The notes: generated by a model not told the origin, from the sequence alone. A stretch of 64,000 nucleotides of DNA from Bryum argenteum (GCA_037043015.1 CM073328.1:12435495-12499494); one strand, 5' to 3'. Positions 1-12,604 are shown, counted from the stretch's first letter. Translations and numbers: made by a program.

Positions 1-239
1 TACCTCTTGTGAGCCAGAAGGAACGAATCCTAAAAGAACGCCTTGACTGATGGCCATAGCTGTCACCGAACCGCCCTAAAACCCCAAGCAACATCAGTTA
101 CGATCATGCTCACTCACGTAGGAGATAAAAAATCAAATTGAACTCTCTATACCTGGTGATCAATGTGCGCACCGAGGGGACAGATGCGATAAGGCGACAC
201 AGCCACTTTTACATCCTTGAACTGCGCGTCGGCCATGGC

Positions 240-830
240 TGCTACTTCCTTCTTCACCTTCGTTAACTTCAAGAAACATGTGCGACAATTCAAACCTTAG
301 CCAATGCCTCCTCCTCTCTCGATAAAATTTTAGAAATTCGACATCTAAAGGTCGCTTGACCTCCAAGCTGTAGCCAATTCATAATTCCGAGCACGATACT
401 ACAACTTTACTAATTAAAATCTCTATCCACTTTCTTCTTCACCTCGTTAACTTCATAAAAGTGTGCGACAATAAATCATGCCAACTGCAACTTCTTATTC
501 TTTCTTTCTCGTTGCACTTTAACGAATCCTACATCTAAAGGCCGTCAATAAGGATAAAAGATCGAATAAACTTCAAGCCGTAGCCAATTCATATTTTGGA
601 AAGCAGAAACATTGGATCTCGCACCATACTACAACTTTTACTTATCAAAACCTCCATCCAATTTATTCTTCACCTCCGTTAACTTCACAAACACGTGCGA
701 CAATTCACCTTCTTCTAAAACGATGCATTCCTAGGGCTTAAATCCGTCAATTAACATGGAAAGATCGAATACCGTTCAAGCTGTAGCTAATTCGCGAATC
801 AGCACTGAATCTAGCGCCATACGAAAAAAT
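240..830. repeat. Diverged tandem repeat, about 3 copies of ~210-230 bp
   Basis: The phrase GTTAACTTCA followed by GTGCGACAAT recurs near 263, 448 and 678, and AAGC(C/T)GTAGC(C/T)AATTC recurs near 365, 573 and 778. Together these define a ~205-230 bp unit repeated about three times with substitutions and small indels. No convincing protein is encoded; the short minus-strand frame at 160-366 has no recognisable domain. The unit could be an old promoter duplication or a remnant of a larger repeat. Confidence 0.6.
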
Positions 831-1911
831 TTAATGATCAAGCCAGAATTAAGAAAGAAGAAGGTGCAACGATGGTAGCAGCAACACAAAATCAAATGGA
901 TTTCAGGTAGCATTGTGTGCTACCTGTGAAGGAGAAGGCCAAGGTGCTGGAGTTTCGGCCATGGCAGGTTCCTCGAATGGATTATTCCTTTTATTTCCTC
1001 AAATGCGAGTGCCTATTTGTAGTGAAGAAGAAGGCCACACGAAGAGTCTGGCCTTCGAATACGCAACATACTAAGTTCCATGAGTTCCAAATCCACCGTG
1101 CAAGTCTGCGTCAATCTGCTCACGACGATGAAGAGCACTCTCATACGATGGTGCTGCTCTGTTCAGGGGTTGACGGGACTCGGAATTCGTTCGATAACTC
1201 GACGAATTCAGTTGGTCTCGTCGACTCATTCCGTCGAAGCCTTGGCGGACGAATATTTCTGAGAGTACGACGGAATGTTCCAGAAGACTCTAAAGTAAGT
1301 AAAACACAAACGAAAACATGAATTCCCACAAACGTCTCGGTCTCTTTTTGAGCTAGAAACATCCTATTTTATGTGTTGTAAATGTCTATGAAGAAAACAT
1401 ATTCCGGTCTATTTTTACGCTAGAGACGCAAAAAAACAAATGTAAAGTGTTGTAAATGTCAATGAAGTTAAGATATTCAAATCTCAAAGTACAATATTGA
1501 TATGGACTTATGTGAATCGAAGAATGCATATTCGTACTCAATAAAGATGTTGAATTTCTGTCATTCCCACTTTGAAGCGAAAAAGTTGCCACCAAATCAA
1601 TTACCAAACAACAAAGTAGAAAGTGGTTCACCTTCACCTTCAAAAACATCCTTAACCAAAAAATTCATTAAGAAAATTCTTGACTCAAATGATTGCAACG
1701 GATATTTAACTAATTATCGACAAATTCCGAACTTATGGATATTTTGACTAAAAACATAAGTATCAAAATGTATGCCAAATTAGTAAATAATAGAAAACGT
1801 TTATAAACTATGAGAAAACGAGCCAGAAAATCAAGTAAGATATATTACATAGACCATGTAAAATAATAAAACTATCTAAATTACCTAAAAGGTCAATAGA
1901 AGGAAAACCGG
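831..1911. other. Intergenic, no gene recognised
   Basis: Short open frames occur between 917 and 1321 on the plus strand, including an ATG frame at 1080-1262. They overlap in different registers and show no domain or splice structure I can support. The part after 1380 is AT-rich and looks non-coding. Confidence 0.4.
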
Positions 1912-1948
1912 TAAACCCTAAACCCTAACCCCTAAACCCTAAACCCTA
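1912..1948. repeat. Interstitial telomere-type repeat (CCCTAAA)n
   Basis: About five near-perfect copies of the plant (Arabidopsis-type) telomere heptamer AAACCCT lie in a row, one lengthened to AACCCCT. Such short internal tracts arise by repair or telomerase addition at breaks, or are promoter telo-boxes. The tract is far from any recognised start codon. Confidence 0.8.
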
Positions 1949-2004
1949 GACTGTAGACTGTAGATCCCATCCCCAACCCATACCGTATTAGCTGAAATGT
2001 TGTA

Positions 2005-2970
2005 TCGGACGGCCGCTGATAAAAGACCCCGGATAATATCGAAGTAGTAGTAACTTATCACAACAGAATAGATCTCAGCTTAGAAACGGAATTCAAAAAT
2101 ACATTGCACATTGATCCATATAAAAATTGATTGAATATGATTGAGAGGGATACAGTAATATAATGTCTTGGATAGCAAAGCCCAATATCGGCCGCCAGCC
2201 GAGAAAATGAAGAGTAGAGAAATGGGATGAGTACATCAATAGTGACAAAGAACTCTAGCATTTTGACAAAGAAGAATATGCCGTAGCGGAAATATAACAG
2301 GTTCGGAGAAACTATAGACATGGAAAGTAGTATTCAGGTGGAACAGTGACTGGAGAGAAGTGTTGGCCGACAGCCGATAGGAGGTGGGAGTTGCTGGTGC
2401 GAAAGCATTTGAGTGAAGATCTGTATCGGCCGACACTCAGCAACTCCTGCAACTCTTGGCAAGCTCGATCTATCAGCAAGGCATTGCAACTATTCTTGTG
2501 ATGAGCCGGTGCAGCACTGGCACTCGTAGTAATAGTCGCAATCGGTCTTGGAATCGAGATTGTCCAAGGAAGAATATCCTTGATTGTTGAACTTGGAGCG
2601 CCAGAAAGAAGAAAGTCGGTGATGGAGACGCGTTGATGCTTATCGGCTGCGAGCCGACACCACTGCGATTCACCTATGTTAAATTAATGATTTGTTTCAA
2701 TACCTTGATGTTGCTGAAGATTGAATAAAAAGTTGTAATATTTATTGAAGCGAAGTTAGAGCTGTCGGCTGCGCGCCGACACCACAAGGTAGTGGGTCCA
2801 GCTTCATGTAGAATATTCCTTTATTCCATTATTGAAACGGATTTGTTTCCTACTCTGACACTGTATTCAATTTTAAATTCCGCGAATTACTAATACTTTC
2901 TACCATTTACATTTTATGCCTTTCTTGTTTTGTTCCGTGCGCCTCTAAGGTCTGTCGGACAGAAGCCAAT
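2005..2970. repeat. Dispersed GCCGA palindromic motif, about six copies
   Basis: Short imperfect palindromes built on TCGGC...GCCGA recur near 2012, 2188, 2365, 2428, 2643 and 2763, with a weaker one near 2955. Two end in GCCGACACCAC. The surrounding DNA is AT-rich, so these GC-rich palindromes stand out. No gene is recognised in 1950-3380. Confidence 0.5.
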
Positions 2971-3386
2971 TGATTTTTGGACTGTCAAATTGTCCATAAT
3001 TAGTTAAATACCCGTTTTGCTCTAGATTGGTGAAAAATGCCTAAAAGGTAAGTGAAGATGATACAATCTCTCAAATACCATGTTGTTTTTTCAGTATAGT
3101 TTTCAAGGATGTCTTCAAAGTAGACGTACTAGAGAGTGATCAATTCTTCCATTGGAGTAGTGTGCACCATGGACACAACATCACAAAGAATGTAATTGAT
3201 TTACGGTTTAAGCGCTTCCACGATTAAGGAGTACTAAAAAGAAAGTATACATGGGTAAGAGCAAGATATGGGTACCGCCTCCAAAAATAGTGTGATTTTT
3301 TTGAGTTACTTTTTTGGTAAAAAAAATATAATGAAAATGAGATGGTATAATAGGTGACATGGCTATAGTTATATACATAGGGTTAA

Positions 3387-3970
3387 CCCTTGATTGTCAC
3401 CGGTGACCAAACTGGTCACCAAGGTCATTGTTTTTGCTTTTGGGGTCCGACGCGGTGGTAGGGTGCAAATCTTGTCCAAAGGCACCTCTATTCTTTTGTT
3501 TTTCCGAATCCAATGCTCCTTCCCAATCGCCTTCTTGAGGTTTGTGTGATCTGCACGAAATTGTAGGGGCCACGTGATCCCATGGTCAATGCTCTTTGAC
3601 TTGGCCTTTCTTTATATTTTTTTGACGATTTTTTTCAAAATAATAAAAAATCTTTATCTTTATCCCTATACCATGCTCTATGATGCCATTTTTCAGAAAA
3701 AATGACCCAAGGGGGAAAAACCAAAAAAGCAATATGATATTTCTCACTCATGATCAGCAACCAAAACATTTTTTTTCTCAACGGTGCCATTTTTTGAGAT
3801 TTTACCCGATGTGATCGATCTTTTTTGCATTGGTCACATCACCAAGTTACCTTGATAACCACCGTTTCCGATTCTCAAAATTGTTTTACCTTCAGTGTAG
3901 AAATAAGGCCAGAAGATAATGAGGTTGCATTTCTCTCCAATTTGTGGAAAACAAGGATGTCAATTAAGGG
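3387..3970. mobile_element. TTAA-flanked non-autonomous element, 584 bp
   Basis: The left end reads TTAA then CCCTTGATTG; the right end reads CAATTAAGGG then TTAA. The terminal inverted repeat therefore matches 9 of 10 bases and both flanks are TTAA, the piggyBac-superfamily target. Just inside the left end is a perfect palindrome, GGTGACC-AAACT-GGTCACC. No protein is encoded, so it would need a transposase in trans. Confidence 0.65.
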
Positions 3971-4096
3971 TTAAGAAAGGAATTTCTGACACATATATAA
4001 AGAATTACACATAGGTCATGCATAATGAGACGCATCTTAGTAGTATCCATATCATGCCCTTATTCACATAGAAAATGATCAAGACATTCTTGACAA

Positions 4097-4180
4097 CATG
4101 GACGTAGCATCGAGAAGAAATGTGCATGGACGTAGCATCGAGAAGAAATGTGCATGGACGTAGCATCGAGAAGAAATGTG
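4097..4180. repeat. Perfect 28-bp tandem repeat, 3 copies
   Basis: A 28-bp unit beginning CATGGACGTAGCATCG is repeated three times without a mismatch. Perfect identity implies a recent expansion or ongoing homogenisation. Confidence 0.9.
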
Positions 4181-4511
4181 ATTGTTGTATCTCGCACTGG
4201 AAGTGCTTTGAGAGCTTTTGCCATTAAAGGCATCACAGACTGTAACCCTCATCATCAAGCCAGCTAAACAAAATTACATCAACAAAAAGAAGTTTCGAAC
4301 GCCACCAAAGTGACACTCACTTTGATGAAGTTTTGTACCATGGTAGCCCCTATGCGACCCGCGGTTGCCCATGTCGGACCTGTCCATCCCAAGTCGGGCG
4401 GTCGTCCCGTGGAACTCGCGGATCACTATAAATCAGTGCTACAAGCGTTTCTCGCGCGCAAGGGAGGGGGAGGGCTAAAGAACCTCATAAATTTTTGATG
4501 TATAGGCTTGA

Positions 4512-4771
4512 CCCCTAACTCTCCTTAAAACCCGAAACGGGTTTCAGAGGTTCCCGAAGGAGAGAAAATCAGCCAACTTTGACCATTATAATCTCACAGA
4601 TGAGGAAGAATGAACGGTTCAAATTTGGTGTGTGAGAATACTGTCAAGTGAACTTTGAGATCTTATGGTTGAATCCTTTAAATAATGCTTAGATTGAGAT
4701 TTCTTGAGCTTAATCTAAAGAAAGGTCAAATTTTGTGACTTAGACCGTTTTGCAACAAGGAGATTTAGGGG
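4512..4771. mobile_element. TTAA-group element, 260 bp (group C)
   Basis: The left end is CCCCTAACTCTCCTT preceded by TTGA; the right end is the inverted AAGGAGATTTAGGGG followed by TTAA, a 14/15 inverted match. An inner palindrome AACCCG-AAA-CGGGTT lies near the left end. Its length and interior match the outer element at 26201-26724 once that element's insert is removed. It is non-coding. The left target copy has one substitution (TTGA for TTAA). Confidence 0.7.
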
Positions 4772-5186
4772 TTAAATTGCCAAGGATCAAGTTCCCTGTA
4801 GTAATTTGAGATCACAGGCCCCATTTTTGAATTCAAATAATTAGAAACCGTCGTCGGGGGGTTGAAATCTAAAATTTGAAGGATTTTGAAGAAAAAGTCC
4901 CATTGGCTGATGGGGCTCCAGAAAATGTTGGTAGCACTAGTTCACAGGTAGCCCGGACTCGCAGTCACTCAAAGATTACATTATTTCTCAACAATTTTGA
5001 AGCTAGTACTCCAGTTAGGGTGCCATTGTAATTGATACTTTTTGTCATTTCTTACAGGCAGCTATCCTTTTGCACCAAACCTAACAAATTCTTTCCCACT
5101 CAAGGAGATTTTTATACTCCAACATTTACAGTTCTGTTATGACAATTACCTAAAGTATGACATTAAATATTTCCACTGCCAATTAA

Positions 5187-5698
5187 GGGCATCCTCAATG
5201 GACACGGAATACACTCCCTCTAAACCAAATTCTATCTTTTGACTGATTTAAAATTAGAAATTAAAATTATCATCATTAGAAGCGCATGTAAATAAACGTG
5301 AGATATTTCTCAAGAAAAGAAATTGTGAGATTGGGATGTAGGTGAAATCCCTCATTGAAAACATCACATTTTCAAAATTTAGAGGGAGTGCACCAAATCT
5401 TGCTTAAAAATGGGAAGATCCTCACACGCTCCCTCTAAATTTTAGAAATATAGAGGGAATAAGGGGGGTCACCTACTTTTTAAGCAGGATTTGGTGGACT
5501 CTCTCTAAATTTTGAAATGTGGTATTTTCAATGAGGGATTTCACATGTCCCAATTTCACAAAAAAAAATTCTTGAGAGATATCTCATGTTTATTTACATG
5601 CGCTTCTAATGATGATAATTTTAATTTCTAATTTTAAATCAGTCAAAAGATAGAATTTGGTTTAGAGGGAGCTTATTGAGTGTCCATTGAGGATGCTC
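5187..5698. mobile_element. Foldback MITE, PIF/Harbinger (Tourist)-like, 512 bp
   Basis: The left end is GGGCATCCTCAATGGACAC and the right end is its near-exact inverse, ending GAGGATGCTC. The inverted arms run about 220 bp each with high identity around a ~75-bp centre. The element is flanked by TAA on both sides, the target size of PIF/Harbinger elements. The paralogous site in copy 2 (around 17585) lacks it. Transcribed, it would form a long hairpin that could feed small-RNA production. Confidence 0.8.
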
Positions 5699-5701
5699 TA
5701 A

Positions 5702-7447
5702 CACCTACAATACTAATCACAAACTTTAGTATATTAAATACCTTGAACTCACGCCACACAAAAAGCTTGTGGTCCGCACACATATCTTACAAAGTTCCAC
5801 ACAAGTGTCTTACAGTGAACCACACAAAGGTTCTTGGATCATTCACTACATTGATAACTTCATTGTACCAACTCCTCAAAATGCACAAGAATCTTGTACC
5901 TCACAAACCATTTTTTTACAGTCCAAGCCAACATCGTTGAACCACTTTGGCAAGAGGAACTGCATGTGGCCTTCTGCGAACTATGGTACAATACGACTAC
6001 TTCATCGAACCAAGAGAAACGACGAATTCTATGTGCATCGGAAAGCCCCTTGTGAGCTTCCCCGAAGTCCAGGCTGCTTCCACAAGCTTGCTACATGTTG
6101 ATCCTTCTCACACAGCACGTACCATGGCCACACTGGGACACTGTTCCTCCAGTTCGACGGCAAGTCCTGAACGTTCACGTTATTATAAGCCTTGATCGTG
6201 AATAAGTTCTGTTTCGTGGACCCCAGTCATGATACTAGCCAACTTGCGTTTGGCACCGAACGGTGAGTATAATAATTTTTAAACCACTAAACATTGTGCC
6301 TTGAACAATGGAAGAATGGGTCGAAGAGCTGAATATCATTTTAAACTCTGGAGTGACATTACTCTTTTGACTCTGATAGTCTGATAATGTCGAGCTGGCG
6401 GTTTGGCTGGTGGGATACAAGCACCGTGACCTCGGCATCAGTGCACTTTCACTTTCCAGCATCGTCTGCTACCATTTCCAGTACTCTCCGGACGCATCCC
6501 GTGCAGACTCCGGGGAGAAGCTACGAAGGTGGACTTTTATTCAGTATTGAGTTGGCTTGTTGTCTTGAGGGCCTGATCCCTCTTCCTCTGGAGCGCTTCA
6601 TCACATAATTAGACACCCTTTGTGTTGAATAAATTTCGTTTGCGATCAGCATTTACGACTAGATATCTTAAGTACTGAGGAGATTCATGTGCCATCCAAT
6701 CTGTCGGTGTGAGCTTTGCGTGTTGCACTAGGTGCGCTGTTCATCTTCCGCGTCTAACTTATCGACGGATGCAAGGAGCAACTATGACTTGCAACTGCAC
6801 AGGTAAGGCCGTAAGGGTGACATCATGCTGTGTGGAAACGAGGAGTAAATGGGATTGAAGTTATGCTAGTGGAATAGGCCGTTGAACTTGCCGCACTTGC
6901 TCTAGCTGTTTGTGAGGAATCTCTTGATATGTGTGACACATTTCAAAGGATGCAAATGATTAGTTTTCATAATTAGGTTCTCCTTGACACTGAAGTCGAA
7001 ATCGACCACAGATATGCTGCTTATTCAACTGAAACTTCGATTAGATATAACTCAAGATCCATATGATGGAATCTGATAAAATTTGTTGCTTAGACTAATA
7101 AGGCAGTTACACATGAGTTCCTATGGTTGAATTTCCCAAACTGAGATTCTAAAAGATTTTGTTCACGGATCTCAGATTTGGCCGTCTACAGAGCTTCTCA
7201 TTTTGGGGTTGAACTTTTGCGTGTGAAAGTGATGAATGTGTTTACTTGTCCTTTGCAGAGTGAAAAAAGAGTACTGGACATGCGCGTGCCAAGAATATAG
7301 AAGTGTTTTGGACTGTCCGAAGCTACTACTAACCTCTGCTACAAGTAGCAGCTAGAACCTGATATTCAGAAGCTGCAAGAGCGGACGTATATCATATTTC
7401 AATTTGAGGTAAGGGCTGTTTCTTATCTGGACTTGTGAGGAGCTGTG
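5702..7447 (+). promoter_or_regulatory. 5' flank of the ankyrin/PGG pseudogene
   Basis: This interval aligns to 17588-19380 upstream of the intact copy, apart from a ~100-bp block present only in copy 2 around 18200-18330. It should hold the promoter and 5' untranslated exons, but I cannot place a start site. Short open frames here are not conserved as frames between the copies, which argues against coding. Confidence 0.4.
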
Positions 7448-10054
7448 ATGGATCCGGAGGATAGCTTCACTGCTGCCTGTTCCGACTCAGAGTGGTACGA
7501 GGGCTTGAAAGAATCTGGAAGTTGTTTGAAACTTTACGACCTCCTCCACGACAAGCGTGAGTTGATTCACCAGCTGGGGCCACATGGCAATACTGTTCTC
7601 CACAAGGGAGTGGATCATGGATGTGTTAAGTTAGTGCGATTCGTCCTGGTCGACATGTTCGATGAAGCTGGTATTTGTTCCTGCAAAGGGGACGAGGAGG
7701 AGAACGGACAATGTGCCTTAACGAGGGAGAAGTTGCTTCAGAAAAGAACTGATTATGGCAGCACGGCCGTGAACATGGCGATCGTGAGTGGGAGTCCGAA
7801 GATGGTTCTACTCTTGGAATGGGCGATTCGTGAGAGTAGCAAGGAAAAGAAAATGGTGAACACAGTCAAAAGAACAAGCTATCCTAAGTCTGAAGTGTTG
7901 GAGATCTTCGGCTGTAACAATGACTCGGCGTCGAAAGAGATTGGACCGGTGGCAAACGAAGTGCCCAATGTGAAAGATGACGAGATCAGCGAGAGCATCT
8001 ATTCACAAGAGGAGGGGAGCAGTGAGAAACCATATGATCGTGACATGCAACTTGAACTGTACGAAATCATCATTGCACAATTGACTGAGTGGTCTGCTGG
8101 TGAAGATGGAGTGGTCTTGAAGTTTTTGATGGACAGATGTGCAAAGAATGTGTACTTCGAATTTGTACCTGTGGAACATATATTTCTGCATTTTCTTCTG
8201 TCATTTGCTGTAGAAACAATTAAGGAGGAACTTCCAAAGCAGGTGAAAGGAGGGATGCTAGATTTCCTGATGAGGTTTCTTCGAGATATAATTGCGGAAT
8301 GCAAAGTGTGGGACGAGAAGAATAAGGCAGCTGAGACAATGCAGATGACTCTTTTCAGCATTCTTGATCCCCGAGGCCGTACAATCATGCACACTCTTTT
8401 TCATACGGCTCGCACTCACCGTTATATGCCTCTTTCTACTAGAAAGTTGGTCAAAACAATAGTTGGAATTTTGGAAGGAGTTGCTTCAGAGTCAGCAAGG
8501 CCCTGGCGATGTTATACTGCAAAGGATGGAGCTGGACGAACACTCTACCACATGGCCAGCATTTATGACTTTTGGTTTGACATGGAGTCTTATTCGGACA
8601 GCAATGAGATGAAGCCTGATCAGTATCCACATGTGAATATTGAGGTCACTCCTCTATGTTTTGACGAGTTCGAAGCCGTACAAGGGTGGAGCTTCGGAGA
8701 TCGTTTCATAAGAAGGATGATGCAATTTACTCAACTACCAATTGATTTGGCAGTATTATTCAATTCAACACGTTTTATGCGCATCTTACTGCAAGGTCAT
8801 GCGAAAGAGGGATTCAAAGGGAAGGAATTTTCATTGTCTTCACCTTTTCAAATGGCATGTGGTTTGGGAAGAACAAAATTGGTGGAACTTTTTTTTGAGG
8901 TAATTTCAGCATTGAATGCTTATAACTTTTTGTTACGAATGCTTATGTAAGAAGAGAGTTCACATGGCATTTTGTAAATCTATGTATAGTATTTGTATAA
9001 TGTACTGACTAATTGCAAGATTATCAAGTTATGGTGACATTGGACATGTTGGTTTTGTGAAATCTTGCAGCATCAAATGCAATTCAAAAATATCAAGGAC
9101 TCGGTTTTGATGGCTCGAGATTACAAACCAAAGATTACATTGTGCAAACTGTAATGGGGCAAGTTGAAGCAATACAATTGATGTTAAAATATCCCATTTA
9201 TGACCCCATGTGTCGGAAGGAGGGGATTGGAGATACTGCTTTGCACGTGGTTGTGGGAATGGTTGCACTTTGTTTAAAGTTGAGCAATCTAAATTATTTG
9301 CATTGCATCATGTGCTTCCAAACTCTCCCAAATTCAGATTTCCTAGTTGTCTTGAAGATGAGGCTCTCGAAAAGGTACCAAGGGATTTTACAAAGAATGA
9401 AAAGATCTCGCATCAATCTATTACTTCAGTGGAATTGACTTGTGGACTCCTAATATGCGGGAGAATATCCAAATGTTGGATCCTGTGCAAGCAATGACGC
9501 TAGAAGTTGGTGGTACGATAAGGTGGTCAAAGAAGTTGAAATCAAGAAGGCAAGCATCACTAGTGCGGCCAATGCAACTTCTCATTGGTGCACTTGTAGC
9601 TACAACGTCATTCATAGGACCACTTCAACCTCCACTAAGTTATTCTCCGGATGGCTATGTTGATGCCAATCCGATTTCAATCCGGATATACCTGGTGTGC
9701 AATAGCCTCTCATTTTTCTTCTCCATCGCAAGCATTTTGATGGTGGTTCTTCCGTCAATCTCAATGCCAAAGGAGTCCTTATATGATGAAATGATAAGAA
9801 GCGAGAGATCTTTGAAAGCTGCGGTAACAATGTTACTAATATCTATCATTTGTATATTGGTAAGTTTTTCATCAGCAAGTCTTGCAGTGGTATCTTCAGA
9901 GTGGCATGACAGAAAACTCATTGTTGCTAGCATGATAATTGGAGGAGGAGTTTGTGTAGTAGTGCTAGTGATATTTATGATTAGATTGATACGAATGGTG
10001 TTCCACAAGAGTAGTTGGTTGAGGAGGAAGTTTGCAAAACACATGTACTTTTGA
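7448..10054 (+). pseudogene. Ankyrin-repeat/PGG-domain membrane protein, disrupted copy
   Basis: Two exons match the intact paralogue at 19381-21981: exon 1 is 7448-8899 (484 codons, open, donor GAG|GTAATT) and exon 2 is 9071-10054 (acceptor TTGCAG). A GTG precedes the ATG in frame; I chose the ATG at 7448. Exon 1 is intact, with ankyrin-like motifs such as GNTVLHKGVDHG and GSTAVNMAIVSG. Exon 2 carries at least nine 1-2 base indels between about 9100 and 9590, including a frame change that leads into a TAA near 9151. They sum to -3, so the PGG and four-membrane-segment tail from about 9590 is back in register. There are few substitutions around the indels, so a local assembly error is as likely as decay. 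If real, the product would stop within the C-terminal ankyrin part and lack the membrane anchor. Confidence 0.8.
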
Positions 10055-10386
10055 CAAGGTGGGGATCCATTGTCAATGTTGTAGTATTAATATTTTATTC
10101 TATAAAGTGTGTATGAGCTTACAATAGAGTGTAAGAAGGTAATGGAGCATAGATAGGGATGAATGAGGGATTGATCAACACAATTGAAAAATATGATTGC
10201 TTGTGAAGTTTTGAATACAAACCAAAGTGGACTTCAACTCCAAATCTTCTTGTATTCTTGTATTGAAGCTATATTCTTGTAGTATGTACATAATGGATAA
10301 TGTAAATCAAATTGAGATTTTTTAGGCCTTCATATTCGTCATTGTGATTATAGATTTATACGGTATTGTTCTTAAATGACACTTAA

Positions 10387-11357
10387 CCCCCAAAATGGTT
10401 TGACTCTTTAGCAGCAAAAAGAACACATTGTCAGAAAACGTATTATGCATGGCAACAGAGATGAGTTATTTAGAATTCAACCATACAATTTTGTAATAGA
10501 CAGATTGCACATGATGCCCCTCAAAGTTCGAGTCATGAGGTCTTATAGATTGCGAGGTCATTATGTATTAGTACTAAAAAATGACCACAAATTTTTATCA
10601 TTTTCATCTTCAAGAGAAAATACTACCGACAGACTTATTGCAATGAAAAGTGACCAATTGGAAGTTCTTTATCTTCATCTCAATGACCTCCACGAACCAA
10701 TAAAAAGTTGTGAGAAAAATTTCTTTGCCCAAATATTGATCGTGCAGTGCTAAAAAATGCCCTAAATTTACAAAGGAAAAAATGTCAACAACTAGACCCC
10801 TGCTCAAAATTGTGTACTCTGTATTCTTTATATTTTGGATGAATTTAAGGTCCTTACCAAATAAACTAAATCAAGGCTTGAAATCAACTCAACAACCAAA
10901 GTTGAAATGCAACTATGAATAAAGGAGTTATAGCTCCCCAAAATCATCCATTTTGTTTCTTCTTTCAATGTAGAAACATTGTAGCAAATCCAATACTAGG
11001 ATGGATAATCTTACAATTAGAAAGTTATTAGAATTCACCTTACAATGATGATTATCCAAAAAAAAATAAAAATAAAATGTAAAACTACTTTTGATTTCAC
11101 ATAATTGGCATATAATGGTAAATTATTTCTCATGTTTGAAAATCCAAGAACAAGTGCTATCTTCACTAAAAAGCATGCAATCAATTTATACTTCACTTAG
11201 TGGGGCTGCAAGTTTTACCACACAAACTAGACTCAATTTGGGACACATCTCAATTTACTATTGTCCGTTACTGAGTCTCAATTAAGAAATCATGGCTCTC
11301 CCAAGTTTTTGATTTTCATCCAAAATGTCGTTTTTCAACTTTTGGCACGTTTAGGGG
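10387..11357. mobile_element. TTAA-group element, 971 bp (group A), in copy 1
   Basis: Flanked by TTAA at 10383-10386 and 11358-11361. The left end is CCCCCAAAATGG and the right end CACGTTTAGGGG, an imperfect inverted pair. Size and interior match 31540-32511 (972 bp), and the orthologous insertion in duplication copy 2 is 22293-23274. It therefore inserted before the segmental duplication. Short open frames inside are not conserved. Confidence 0.7.
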
Positions 11358-11361
11358 TTAA

Positions 11362-12410
11362 CCCCTATATGTCTTTGATGTCATCACAATGACCTTCCCG
11401 GAAGAACGGCTAAAACTTTGAAGATTCTTACTTCTCCGTTTTTGCCTTTGAGGGCTATTGTTTGGATTGAATTTGTTGAGTTAACTCCCATATCAAGCCT
11501 AGTTTATGTGGAAAACATTGCATACCCTAATCATCTAAAGAACATAATCATGTAAATAAACTCATGAAAAATTAATTTTGAATTCACATAATTGGCTTGC
11601 AAGAAGATGCCTTACTAATATTTGAAAAACTTATATCTAAAACTGCCTTCAAAAAAATGCATGCCATTAACCCTTGAAGATCTTTAGAGCAGAAATGGGT
11701 TAACTTTCTGAAAATGAAAGAGTTCAACCCCAAAGCGTCCCTAGTGTCGAAAAATAACATTTTAAATGAAGAGCAAAAACTTTGGAGAGCCATAACGTTT
11801 ACATCTTGACTATGATTTGGACAAATTCACTTGTGTTGATTTGCGAATCAAATCTTCTTTGTGTAGTAAAAATTATAGACCCATATAATAATGTACAAAA
11901 AAATGGCATGTATTTTAGCGAAGGCAACTTTTGTTTTTGAGACTTCACACATTTGGCATGTTTTACCATAGCAAGCCTATTATTTTAGATCAAAAATAGA
12001 ATTTCATGAAATTTCTTTACATAAGTGTAATAATTTAGATGCATCCAAGAAACTATCTAGTTGGGATTTTTTTAATCCAAATAACTTTGGTATTGGATTT
12101 GCAATGATAAAAGTAAAAAAATAAAAAGTAAAAATTAAAAATAAAAAAATTGCAGAGCTAAAGCTCCATCATTTACCGTTAGAGTTTGACTTTATTTTTT
12201 GGGATGGGTTCTAATTATAGTTTGCTTTTAGTCATAGAAACCTTGATCCAATCAATTAAAGATATATTGAATATAAGGCATGGATTTGAGTGCAAGAGGT
12301 TTGGTTCTGGACTATTTTTCTTTTGTAAAATATTCAGCAGTTTTCACCATTGCAAGGATACTATTTGAACCAGTAAGAGTTTTTGATCAATTTTTGGGTA
12401 CAAGAGTGTT
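11362..12410. mobile_element. Further group-A-derived sequence, truncated at the duplication edge
   Basis: A new end, CCCCTATATGTC, begins directly after the shared TTAA at 11358-11361. The interior resembles group A, part in inverted orientation. A second element begins about 11729 (CCCCAAAGCGTCCC) and is cut near 12410, where similarity to copy 2 stops; the complete version in copy 2 is 23653-24592. Non-coding. Confidence 0.55.
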
Positions 12411-12604
12411 TCGAGAAGAGGAATTGAAAGCTCGGGATCAGCTGGTGGGTCGGAGATGGGGTCGTTATTCGCATTCGACATTGCTGCCTCGTGAAGGTAC
12501 ACAAATGCATGTCGATGTAACGATGCTACATCTACCTAGTTCATAATCTACTTAAGGAAACATTGATGATCATCACACTAAAGGTTTATGACTAGATTTT
12601 ATTG

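Larger units (their letters stand above)
5160..12410. repeat. Segmental duplication, copy 1
   Basis: Alignable along most of its length to about 17563-24300, with an offset of about 11.9 kb. It carries the ankyrin/PGG pseudogene, its 5' flank and downstream TTAA elements. The right limit falls inside an element that is complete in copy 2 (23653-24592). The left limit is blurred by insertions in both copies. Confidence 0.85.

Noticed and set aside
7999-8394. Minus-strand frames within the ankyrin gene, repeated at 20016-20324
   Set aside because: Antisense shadows of the duplicated exon; their conservation follows from the duplication.
10445-10753. 102-codon frame in the spacer after the ankyrin pseudogene
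   Set aside because: It lies within a non-coding TTAA element, and the matching frame is not preserved in the other copies.
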